From: Candidatus Iainarchaeum sp.
GTDB taxonomy: Archaea; B1Sed10-29
NCBI GenBank assembly: GCA_003553825.1
Contig: PWFL01000048.1
Location: forward strand, 1 to 6,761
DNA: 6,761 nucleotides
Direction of reading: 5' to 3'
The notes below the pieces were generated by a model. The model was not told the DNA's origin and ran no database searches. It worked only from the letters and a program-made list of their open reading frames with translations. Shown here one piece after another: positions 1 through 4,987 of the stretch (position 1 is the stretch's first letter; each line of letters begins with the position of its first letter). The position numbers and the translations under genes are program-made.

Positions 1-1086
1 AAACACTTCAAAAACCTGGAAGACGGAGCAGAAGAAGAGGAAGAACTATGGAAAGAGATCAGAGAACTTAGCATAGATAAATTCCAAAAAACATATAATA
101 GACTGGGAGTCGAGTTCGACAGCTACAGAGGAGAAGCTCACTACGTGAGATCGGGCAAATCACACGCAATAGTGAAAGAAGCACTGGAAAAAGAAGTAGC
201 GGAACAGGAAGAAGACGGAGCAATAATCATCCCCCTGGAAAAACACGGATTAACCAACATGCTGATACAGAAAGAAGACGGAGCAACCATATACCCAACC
301 AGAGACCTCGCAGCAGCCAAACACAGATGGGAAGAACATCAATTCCACGAAAACCTCTACATAGTAGGATCTGAACAGAACCTACATTTCAAACAAGTAT
401 TCAAAACACTTGAGCTTCTGGGTTACGACTGGGAAGACAGATGCAAGCACCTATCCTACGGAATGGTGCAGATACCCGAAGGAAGCATGTCAACAAGACA
501 AGGAAAAGTAATCAAACTCGAAGACGTGCTGGACGAAGCACAGAAGAGATCACTCAAAGCAATAAAAGAAAAGAACCCCGACCTGGAGAACAAGGAACAG
601 GTAGCGGATGAAGTGGGCAAAGCAGCACTCATATTCATCAACCTCAACCAAAAAAGAAACAAAGACATAAAATTCACATGGGAAAAAGCACTCGACTTCG
701 AAGGAGACACAGGACCATACCTACAGTACGCACACGCCAGAGCAAGCGGGATAATAGAAGAAACAGATATAGAAACCCAGGAACACGGCATAAAAGAACT
801 AATCCAACAGAACGAACTAAAACCCGAAGAAGAAAAACTATTGAAAAAGATACCGGAATTCCCGGAAAACATAAAAAAAGCCAAAAAACAAAAAGAACCA
901 CAACAAATAACAAACTACCTGATAGAACTAGTACATGCATTCACCGAATTCTACAGAGAATGCCCGGTGAAACACGCAGAAACGGAGGAAAAAAAGAAAA
1001 CACGGCTAGAAGTAACAAAAGCATTCAAAAACACACTCAAACAAGGACTCGAACTACTCGAAATAACACCACTAAAAGAAATGTAA
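1..1086 (+). CDS. argS: Arginyl-tRNA synthetase, C-terminal part (5' end outside window)
   Basis: Class I arginyl-tRNA synthetase, which attaches arginine to tRNA-Arg in the cytoplasm using ATP. The reading frame is open from base 1, so the first visible in-frame GTG/ATG codons are not the true start; 361 residues are visible and the N-terminal part with the HIGH motif lies upstream. Visible family signatures, in order, are TRDLAAAKHRW, IVGSEQNLHFKQVF followed by LELLGY, the KMSK-equivalent loop SMSTRQGK (around codon 163 of the visible part, base 487), and DTGPYLQYAHARAS, which opens the C-terminal DALR-type helical anticodon-binding domain. The protein ends in ITPLKEM, like other ArgRS ends that close in a short hydrophobic and methionine tail. 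The first Lys of the usual MSTRKG-type loop is Gln here. The stop is TAA at 1084-1086. A small ORF and tRNA-Arg(UCU) follow on the same strand with short gaps, suggesting co-transcription. Confidence 0.97.
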   Translation, partial: KHFKNLEDGAEEEEELWKEIRELSIDKFQKTYNRLGVEFDSYRGEAHYVRSGKSHAIVKEALEKEVAEQEEDGAIIIPLEKHGLTNMLIQKEDGATIYPTRDLAAAKHRWEEHQFHENLYIVGSEQNLHFKQVFKTLELLGYDWEDRCKHLSYGMVQIPEGSMSTRQGKVIKLEDVLDEAQKRSLKAIKEKNPDLENKEQVADEVGKAALIFINLNQKRNKDIKFTWEKALDFEGDTGPYLQYAHARASGIIEETDIETQEHGIKELIQQNELKPEEEKLLKKIPEFPENIKKAKKQKEPQQITNYLIELVHAFTEFYRECPVKHAETEEKKKTRLEVTKAFKNTLKQGLELLEITPLKEM

Positions 1087-1092
1087 CAACCT

Positions 1093-1097
1093 GGAGG
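1093..1097 (+). promoter_or_regulatory. Shine-Dalgarno site of the 73-residue ORF
   Basis: GGAGG lies 8 nt before the ATG at 1106, in the 19-nt gap after argS. It matches the anti-Shine-Dalgarno end of archaeal 16S rRNA and supports both the reality of the small ORF and its start. Confidence 0.75.
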
Positions 1098-1105
1098 AAA
1101 AACAA

Positions 1106-1327
1106 ATGAATAAAGAAATACTTGAAAAGAAAGCCGAAGGAATAGTGAAAAGAGAAGCCACACAAACCAAATTCACTGAAGAACACAGAGAAAAAGCACT
1201 CAAGCAGATAAAAGAAAAAATAGAAGAAGGAGAAATAAGAAGATTCCAGGACCTAAAAAACAAGACAAAACAAGTACTACAAAAAATAGCAGAAGAAGAA
1301 AACATACAATACTACCAAGAACAATGA
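1106..1327 (+). CDS. Small charged helical protein, function unknown (73 aa)
   Basis: I do not recognise a family. The 73 residues are almost entirely Lys, Glu, Gln and Arg with spaced Ile, Leu and Phe, consistent with two or three amphipathic helices and no membrane segment, cysteine pair or signal peptide. A segment at about residues 40-47 (EEGEIRRF) may be a turn or helix cap. The start is supported by GGAGG 8 nt upstream; the gap to argS is 19 nt and the stop (TGA at 1325-1327) lies only 7 nt before the tRNA gene. Codon use (AGA, ATA, AAA, GAA) matches its neighbours. Position between argS and its tRNA suggests an RNA- or translation-linked role, but that is inference from location only. 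Confidence 0.72.
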   Translation: MNKEILEKKAEGIVKREATQTKFTEEHREKALKQIKEKIEEGEIRRFQDLKNKTKQVLQKIAEEENIQYYQEQ

Positions 1328-1334
1328 TAAAAAA

Positions 1335-1459
1335 GGATCCGTAGCCTAGTCCGGATAGGGCAACGGCCTTCTAACAAAACTCTAAAAAAGTTTTGATCAA
1401 ACTTTGGAAAAAGTTTGGAAGAGAGCCGTAGGTCAGGGGTTCGAATCCCCTCGGATCCG
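1335..1459 (+). tRNA. tRNA-Arg(UCU) with a 50-nt intron
   Basis: A full cloverleaf can be drawn. The acceptor stem is GGATCCG (1335-1341) with CGGATCC (1452-1458), perfect over 7 bp, with discriminator G at 1459. The D stem is GCCT (1344-1347) with GGGC (1358-1361), the last pair being T-G. The anticodon stem is ACGGC (1363-1367) with GCCGT (1425-1429). The T arm is AGGGG/CCCCT around loop TTCGAAT (1440-1446). After C1368 and T1369, the anticodon is TCT (1370-1372), which reads AGA and AGG, followed by A1373 (position 37). The mature tRNA is 75 nt before CCA addition; CCA is not encoded (GTTC follows). It lies just after argS, and AGA is by far the preferred Arg codon in the window. No convincing private TATA box is seen upstream, so it may be cut from the argS-operon transcript. 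Confidence 0.96.
1374..1423 (+). other. tRNA intron at position 37/38 with bulge-helix-bulge splice site
   Basis: The insertion is at the standard archaeal site between positions 37 (A1373) and 38 (A1424). A canonical BHB can be drawn. The anticodon stem is followed by a 3-nt bulge U-A|A (1372-1374), a 4-bp helix CUUC (1368-1371) with GAAG (1418-1421), and a 3-nt bulge A-G|A (1422-1424). An inner helix CAAA (1375-1378) pairs with UUUG (1414-1417). Cleavage after the second base of each bulge removes exactly 50 nt and leaves a 7-nt anticodon loop. This is the substrate of archaeal splicing endonuclease. The intron interior also holds two nested inverted-repeat pairs that allow other folds. Confidence 0.92.
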
Positions 1460-1477
1460 TTCAAACACAAAAAACAT

Positions 1478-1484
1478 AGGTGAT
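1478..1484 (+). promoter_or_regulatory. Shine-Dalgarno site deciding the start of the dUTPase-fold gene
   Basis: AGGTGAT, fully complementary to the archaeal 16S 3' end, lies 3 nt before the ATG at 1488. It shows that translation starts at 1488, outside the tRNA, and not at the earlier in-frame ATG at 1404 inside the intron. Confidence 0.8.
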
Positions 1485-1487
1485 CAA

Positions 1488-1988
1488 ATGTATTTGAAAA
1501 AAGACAAAATAAAAGAAAAGATAGAAAAAGAAGACATGATACAAGACCACGTTCACTTGGAAACACAGCTACAAGAACACCAATTCGACCTAACTCTATC
1601 AAAAGTAGAAGAATTCAAAGGAGGAGGAAGAATAGACTTCAGCAACAACGAAAGAAAACTACCCTCCACCAACAACATACCAACAAGAAAAAAGAACTCG
1701 GATGACGAATACGGATGGTGGACACTATCAAAAGGACAATACCTCGCGGAAACAAACGAAACCGTGAAACTACCGGAAGACATGATCATGATACAACAAC
1801 CCAGGCTCAGCTTGCTGAAATCCGGAGTAGAAACACCAGTACAAATAACAACATCACAAGAACCAGTAAAACCAAAATTCATGCTAAGAATAGAAAACAA
1901 CAACGGGCTCGAAGTAAAAGAAAACGCGAGAATAGTAAAAGCAATCTTCCTAGATCTAGGAGACAAAAAACCCGGATTCATCGAATAG
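1488..1988 (+). CDS. dUTPase/dCTP-deaminase-fold protein, catalytic loop altered (166 aa)
   Basis: Resembles the archaeal trimeric dUTPase/dCTP deaminase family, which clears dUTP or deaminates dCTP in pyrimidine deoxynucleotide metabolism. Matching parts are the early QFDLTLSKVEEFKGGGRIDF (about residues 32-51), WWTLSKGQYLAETNETVKLP (77-96, like the 'L.PG.Y.....E.V.LP.D' strand), QPRLSLLKSGV (104-114, the substrate loop usually PRSSLLRMG), and GLEVKENARIVKAIF (140-154). The segment that normally reads like a.wDPGY.G and carries the catalytic Asp or Glu is instead TTSQEPVKPK (121-130). The expected RSS serine is Leu107, and the usual Gly-rich C-terminal tail is short (ends KKPGFIE). From remembered family consensus I infer the fold is present but ordinary dUTPase chemistry is doubtful; a nucleotide-binding or structural role is possible. 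The start is set by AGGTGAT. The stop is 11 nt before the next gene, so the two are probably co-translated. Confidence 0.78.
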   Translation: MYLKKDKIKEKIEKEDMIQDHVHLETQLQEHQFDLTLSKVEEFKGGGRIDFSNNERKLPSTNNIPTRKKNSDDEYGWWTLSKGQYLAETNETVKLPEDMIMIQQPRLSLLKSGVETPVQITTSQEPVKPKFMLRIENNNGLEVKENARIVKAIFLDLGDKKPGFIE

Positions 1989-1999
1989 ATAAACCAAAG

Positions 2000-2947
2000 A
2001 TGCCCATGAATCAACTTGAAAAATCAATCAAAAACACGATAAAAAAAGCATTCGAACTAAGCAGAGGAGAAGAAGTACTAATCGTAACCGACGAACAAAA
2101 ACTAAACATAGCCAGAATATTCGCAAAAACCATGAAACAATCAAACGCTCAAGTCAACACCTACCTACTTCTAGAAGAAACCCGACCAGTTACGGACACA
2201 ACCCCCTGCTTTGAAGCAAGCATAAAGACAACGGATCTACTAATATATCTACTCGACAACAGAACAGAGGAAAAACCATTCAGAGGAAGAATGGTGGACC
2301 TCGGAAGAAGACACGCAAGAGTATGCATGATGCCCGACATAACCGAAGAAATGGTTAAAAGAACATTCCACGTGGACTACGACAAACTAAGAGACTTCAC
2401 ACACAAACTTGTTAGAACCCTGAAGAACACGGAAGAAATCCAAGTCACCGATCAAAAAAACACGGAAATAACCTTCTCCGTGAAAGGAAGAAAATTCCAA
2501 CAGGAAACAGGGAAAATAACCAGAAGAGGAAGCTACGGAAACCTACCCAGCGGAGAAATATTCACAGCACCAATTGAAAAAACATTCACAGGAGAAATTT
2601 ACTTCGACCACATAAGCGACTTCAGAACCGGAAGCGGTTACTTAAAATTCGAACAAGGAGAAGTAACCGAACACAAAGGACTACCCGAAGAACTGGAAGA
2701 AATAATGAAAGAAAAAAGAAACAGAACAATAGGAGAGTTCGGAATCGGGACCAATCCAAAAGCAAAACCGGACAAAGGATTCCTGGAATCCGAAAAAGCA
2801 CTACACACCCTACACTTCGGAGTAGGAGACTCCTACGGACTGGGAAAAAACAAAGCAAACTACCGATTCGCATTCCTGATCGAAAAACCAACAATGAAAG
2901 CAGATGGAGAAACAATAATGGAAAAAGGACAGTTCCAAATCGATTAA
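2000..2947 (+). CDS. M29-type aminopeptidase (aminopeptidase T) homologue, C-terminal metal motif altered
   Basis: The 315-residue product (313 if it starts at ATG 2006; both ATGs are in frame and neither has a strong Shine-Dalgarno site) resembles the M29 metallo-aminopeptidase family, cytoplasmic enzymes that remove N-terminal residues from peptides with two metal ions. Counting from 2006, recognisable parts are ARIFAKTMKQSNAQV (36-50), NLPSGEIFTAPIEKTFTGEIYFD (179-201, with metal-ligand candidate Glu184), TIGEFGIGTNPKAK (241-254, Glu244), EKALHTLHFGVGDSYGLGKNK (263-283, His270 and Asp275) and FLIEKPTM (290-297). The family usually has a His-x-Asp ligand pair just before the last motif ('IH.DF.I..PT'); here the aligned residues are Arg287-Phe-Ala289. 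That is judged from memory, so peptidase activity is uncertain. It is about 80-100 residues shorter than bacterial M29 enzymes, as archaeal members often are. It follows the dUTPase-fold gene by 11 nt and faces the methyltransferase gene tail to tail. Confidence 0.85.
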   Translation: MPMNQLEKSIKNTIKKAFELSRGEEVLIVTDEQKLNIARIFAKTMKQSNAQVNTYLLLEETRPVTDTTPCFEASIKTTDLLIYLLDNRTEEKPFRGRMVDLGRRHARVCMMPDITEEMVKRTFHVDYDKLRDFTHKLVRTLKNTEEIQVTDQKNTEITFSVKGRKFQQETGKITRRGSYGNLPSGEIFTAPIEKTFTGEIYFDHISDFRTGSGYLKFEQGEVTEHKGLPEELEEIMKEKRNRTIGEFGIGTNPKAKPDKGFLESEKALHTLHFGVGDSYGLGKNKANYRFAFLIEKPTMKADGETIMEKGQFQID

Positions 2948-2963
2948 ATCACTGAACTATCTT

Positions 2964-3473
2964 CTAATCACTTTTCCCCTGAAGAACAAATCTATCAATC
3001 TCCTCCACGCCAATCTCCCCCTGTTCAACTACCTCCATCTCCCTGTATATCTTTATCTCTTTCCTAAACCTCAACGGAACGGCCTGAAGCAAAAAACCTC
3101 CATCCTTAACTAAACCAGGTAGTTCATCCTCGTAATCAATCAAGTGAACCGAATCAAAAGCAAACACCAAATCGTAACCATCAATTTCTAATTCCTGGCT
3201 TAAGTTGAAATCCTTTGAAGAACCATCAATATAGACATAATTAACTCCATCCAGCTCCGGTTCAGTAGCTTCCCTGGAAATATCAACACCATCAATCCTC
3301 TTAAACCCAAATCCCTCTTCCTTTAAATATTTCCAGAGCCAAGCCCTACCAATACCAATATCAAGCACCGATTCACTTTTTCCCAAGCATCTTTTCATCT
3401 TAGGAACCAGCTCCTCGTACTTGGAAAGCTGTTTATCCTTCCAGGAACCGTAAACTTCATTGAAAAAACTCAT
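2964..3473 (-). CDS. SAM-dependent methyltransferase, class I
   Basis: A 169-residue Rossmann-fold methyltransferase that would move a methyl group from S-adenosylmethionine to an unknown substrate. Motif I is VLDIGIGRAWLWKYL (residues 36-50; GxG with Asp38), motif II is IDGVDIS (60-66, acidic Asp64 for the SAM ribose), then DGSSKDF (83-89), motif IV DGYDLVFAFDSVHLI (98-112) and the following strand GGFLLQAVP (125-133). The methyltransferase core comes directly after a short N-terminal helix region starting MSFFNEVYGSW. The start at 3473 is preferred because GGTG on the - strand (3480-3483) lies 6 nt upstream and the extra 43 residues of the longer frame look non-coding (Cys/Phe/Ser rich). 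Codon use is unlike the rest of the window: Asp is mostly GAT, Ile mostly ATT, Gly often GGT/GGG and Arg often AGG. No substrate can be read from the sequence or neighbours. Confidence 0.9.
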   Translation of the reverse strand: MSFFNEVYGSWKDKQLSKYEELVPKMKRCLGKSESVLDIGIGRAWLWKYLKEEGFGFKRIDGVDISREATEPELDGVNYVYIDGSSKDFNLSQELEIDGYDLVFAFDSVHLIDYEDELPGLVKDGGFLLQAVPLRFRKEIKIYREMEVVEQGEIGVEEIDRFVLQGKSD

Positions 3474-3479
3474 TCCGTA

Positions 3480-3483
3480 CACC
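3480..3483 (-). promoter_or_regulatory. Shine-Dalgarno site of the methyltransferase gene
   Basis: Read on the - strand this is GGTG, 6 nt before the ATG at 3473. It favours that start over the longer frame that opens at 3602. Confidence 0.55.
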
Positions 3484-3510
3484 CAACAATGAAATTTGTT
3501 CTTCCCCTTG

Positions 3511-3517
3511 AATTTAA
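3511..3517 (-). promoter_or_regulatory. Candidate TATA element of the methyltransferase gene
   Basis: On the - strand this reads TTAAATT. Its centre lies about 41 nt upstream of the ATG, which would place transcription start near 3488 and give a leader of about 15 nt that contains the GGTG site. It is a weak match; the palindromic TATA box at 3570-3579 is an alternative with a longer leader. Confidence 0.35.
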
Positions 3518-3569
3518 CCACTGCACATATCGAGTTCAAACCGGAAAACTCCCGAACTCCAAGGAAACA

Positions 3570-3579
3570 TTTATATAAA
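3570..3579 (+). promoter_or_regulatory. Strong TATA box of the zinc-ribbon gene
   Basis: TTTATATAAA, preceded by the purine-rich stretch AAGGAAAC (3561-3568) that suits a BRE. Its centre is about 26 nt before the ATG at 3601, so transcription should start at or within a base or two of the start codon, predicting a leaderless message. AGGAG at 3584-3588 would then lie outside the transcript. Confidence 0.72.
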
Positions 3580-3600
3580 GAAAAGGAGTTACTTATACAC

Positions 3601-4035
3601 ATGAAAACAGTGAAATGCTTAGAATGCCAAACACCAGTAAAACAGCTTCTATCGGACGAAGACTTCGAAGGATGGAGAAGATGCCATAACTGCGATGAAC
3701 TAAACTACATTATCGCCACACAATCACAAGAATTCTCCAAACAATCCCTAACGGAGATGCTCGACAAATTAAAAGAGAATAAAACAGGGATACAGACACT
3801 TCAATTCGTACTGGACAACGGAACAGCCCAAGAAAGAGACATCCTATTCTGCGTTGGAAAACAAGCCAAGACCTTTCTAGATCTACTTCACAACGTTGAC
3901 GTGCTAGAAAAAAACTCAAGAAGATACAGAGTTAAAAAAACATTCCACGAACCAATCCAGAAATACATGGAGCAAAACATCAGGAAAAAGAGCTACAACA
4001 AAAGAACCATACGAACCGGCAAAGGCCGAATCTAA
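3601..4035 (+). CDS. Zinc-ribbon protein with probable winged-helix domain, possible regulator (144 aa)
   Basis: An N-terminal zinc ribbon is clear: CLEC at Cys6/Cys9 and CHNC at Cys28/Cys31, with a 18-residue spacer typical of small Zn-binding knuckles. Residues about 64-114 run GIQTLQFVLDNGTAQERDIL, then GKQAKTFLDLLHNVDVLEK and a basic strand pair NSRRYRVKKTF, which fits helix-helix-recognition helix-wing order. The tail (125-144) is strongly basic and could touch nucleic acid. No membrane helix or catalytic motif is seen. I infer a DNA-binding regulator but cannot name a family; an RNA- or ribosome-associated zinc protein is the main alternative. The start at 3601 is chosen from the TATA box 26 nt upstream; a longer in-frame ORF from 3496 would run through the promoter. 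The archaeosortase gene follows after 36 nt and is probably co-transcribed. Confidence 0.82.
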   Translation: MKTVKCLECQTPVKQLLSDEDFEGWRRCHNCDELNYIIATQSQEFSKQSLTEMLDKLKENKTGIQTLQFVLDNGTAQERDILFCVGKQAKTFLDLLHNVDVLEKNSRRYRVKKTFHEPIQKYMEQNIRKKSYNKRTIRTGKGRI

Positions 4036-4057
4036 AAGAAAAACAACCACAAAACCC

Positions 4058-4062
4058 AAGGA
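4058..4062 (+). promoter_or_regulatory. Weak Shine-Dalgarno site of the archaeosortase gene
   Basis: AAGGA lies 9 nt before the ATG at 4072. It is a modest match but consistent with translation of this gene as the second one of a two-gene transcript. Confidence 0.4.
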
Positions 4063-4071
4063 ACTAGGACC

Positions 4072-4863
4072 ATGGAGCAAAAAATCCTTGAAAAGATCAA
4101 AAACACGTTTAAAACAAACAACGATGAATTTAAAATACTGGGAAAACTACAGAAAAAAGAACCTTTAGCAAGGATAGCGAGAATGGCAACCGTACTAGCA
4201 ATAGCCGCAATACTACTAGTATTCATATCCTCACTGAACCTGGAAATGAATTTTGCAAGAAGACAAGTAGGGCTGCAAACCAATTTTATACTACAAGGAA
4301 TAGGGATGAACACAACAGCATACCAGCACTCCGTCACAGTACCAAGGGACTCACCAATCCATCAAAACGCAACTGACAGACTAATTGATCTGGGACTAGA
4401 AGAAAGAGAACTGACAAGATCAACACAGTTCCTAGCACAGTCACTACCACCAGAAGACGAAAAAATACTGAACACCTACACACAAAAACTCAGGGAACAA
4501 GGATACAGAGTCTACAGATCACCAATGATCATAGACATACAGGAAAGACAAGAACCATCCGAACTAGCATTCCAGGTAGACATAGTACAACAATGCGTGG
4601 GCTGGATAGGGATGTTCGCCATAACAGCCCTAATAATAGCCTACCCGGACGCAAAGAAAAAAGACAGATTCCTAGGCATAGTACTAACCCTACCATTAAT
4701 ACACATCATGAACCTGGTGAGACTAACCACCACCATATATGCGGGATGGACCAGAGGCATACACGCCTTTGAATTCGTGCACGACGCACTATGGAGAACC
4801 CTCCTAATACTATGGGCACTAGTACTCTGGGTAATATGGATAAAATACGTGGTGAAGAAATAA
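4072..4863 (+). CDS. Archaeosortase/exosortase-family membrane transpeptidase, compact form (263 aa)
   Basis: Archaeosortases cut C-terminal sorting tails from surface proteins outside the membrane and pass them to a lipid. The family triad is visible: Cys175 in QQCVGW, Arg217 in NLVRL and His237 in FVHDALW. Hydrophobic segments lie at about 37-57, 176-191, 200-222 and 240-258. With Lys/Arg-rich stretches at 25-37, 195-199 and the C-terminal KYVVKK placed inside, Cys175, Arg217 and His237 all fall at the outer membrane face, as the mechanism needs. Residues 58-168 form a long predicted outside segment, partly helical (about 100-145), with possible N-glycosylation sequons NTT (Asn80) and NAT (Asn99). 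Typical archaeosortases have more membrane helices before the Cys; here only one is clear. No protein with a sorting tail (short motif, hydrophobic helix, basic end) is encoded in the window, so its substrates lie elsewhere. The subtype cannot be assigned by eye. Confidence 0.85.
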   Translation: MEQKILEKIKNTFKTNNDEFKILGKLQKKEPLARIARMATVLAIAAILLVFISSLNLEMNFARRQVGLQTNFILQGIGMNTTAYQHSVTVPRDSPIHQNATDRLIDLGLEERELTRSTQFLAQSLPPEDEKILNTYTQKLREQGYRVYRSPMIIDIQERQEPSELAFQVDIVQQCVGWIGMFAITALIIAYPDAKKKDRFLGIVLTLPLIHIMNLVRLTTTIYAGWTRGIHAFEFVHDALWRTLLILWALVLWVIWIKYVVKK

Positions 4864-4869
4864 AGCTAT

Positions 4870-4887
4870 TAAAAACAAAGGTTTTTA
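4870..4887 (+). terminator. Possible weak terminator after the archaeosortase gene
   Basis: TAAAAAC (4870-4876) and GTTTTTA (4881-4887) can form a 7-bp A/T-rich hairpin with loop AAAG, and T5 tracts lie at 4882-4886 and 4898-4902. Archaeal termination mainly needs T tracts, so this is plausible, but the same bases overlap the TATA box of the next gene and may serve only that. Confidence 0.3.
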
Positions 4888-4890
4888 TAA
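4882..4890 (+). promoter_or_regulatory. Upstream TATA box of the coiled-coil gene
   Basis: TTTTTATAA, an archaeal TATA-like element, identical to the one 16 bp downstream. It predicts transcription start near 4912, at the edge of the palindrome, and a leader of about 75 nt. Confidence 0.5.
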
Positions 4891-4897
4891 ATCAGGA

Positions 4898-4906
4898 TTT
4901 TTATAA
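4898..4906 (+). promoter_or_regulatory. Downstream TATA box of the coiled-coil gene
   Basis: A second TTTTTATAA, preceded by purine-containing CAGGA. It predicts transcription start near 4928 and a leader of about 60 nt that includes the GGTGA ribosome site, unlike the leaderless zinc-ribbon promoter. Confidence 0.55.
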
Positions 4907-4912
4907 CACCAA

Positions 4913-4922
4913 CCAGTACTGG
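4913..4922 (+). promoter_or_regulatory. Perfect 10-bp palindrome, possible operator
   Basis: CCAGTACTGG is its own reverse complement and lies between the downstream TATA box and the predicted transcription start. Its core AGTACT recurs at 4932-4937 (CCAAGTACT), 17 bp further on. The place fits a repressor site, but no regulator is identified. Confidence 0.4.
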
Positions 4923-4976
4923 GAACCACCAAGTACTAGCGAGTGCAATTACTAAAAAACATAAAAAATAATGAAA

Positions 4977-4982
4977 AGGTGA
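4977..4982 (+). promoter_or_regulatory. Shine-Dalgarno site of the coiled-coil gene
   Basis: AGGTGA lies 5 nt before the ATG at 4988 and fixes that start. Confidence 0.78.
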
Positions 4983-4987
4983 ACTAA

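Noticed and set aside
678..1109. Overlapping + strand frame of 143 codons inside argS
   Set aside because: It is an Arg/Thr/Lys-rich shadow produced by the A-rich codon bias of argS.
1375..1417. Intron inverted repeats as a CRISPR or mobile-element end
   Set aside because: There are only two imperfect pairs within a 50-nt intron, fully explained by tRNA intron folding.
1404..1487. In-frame upstream extension of the dUTPase-fold gene beginning inside the tRNA intron
   Set aside because: It would translate the 3' half of the tRNA; the AGGTGAT site places the start at 1488.
1715..1999. Upstream extension of the M29 homologue frame
   Set aside because: It overlaps the dUTPase-fold gene in another frame and gives a low-complexity Arg/Thr/Asn-rich peptide; family similarity begins only after 2000.
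3474..3602. N-terminal extension of the methyltransferase to 3602
   Set aside because: It runs across the divergent promoter region, has no family similarity, and GGTG supports the start at 3473.
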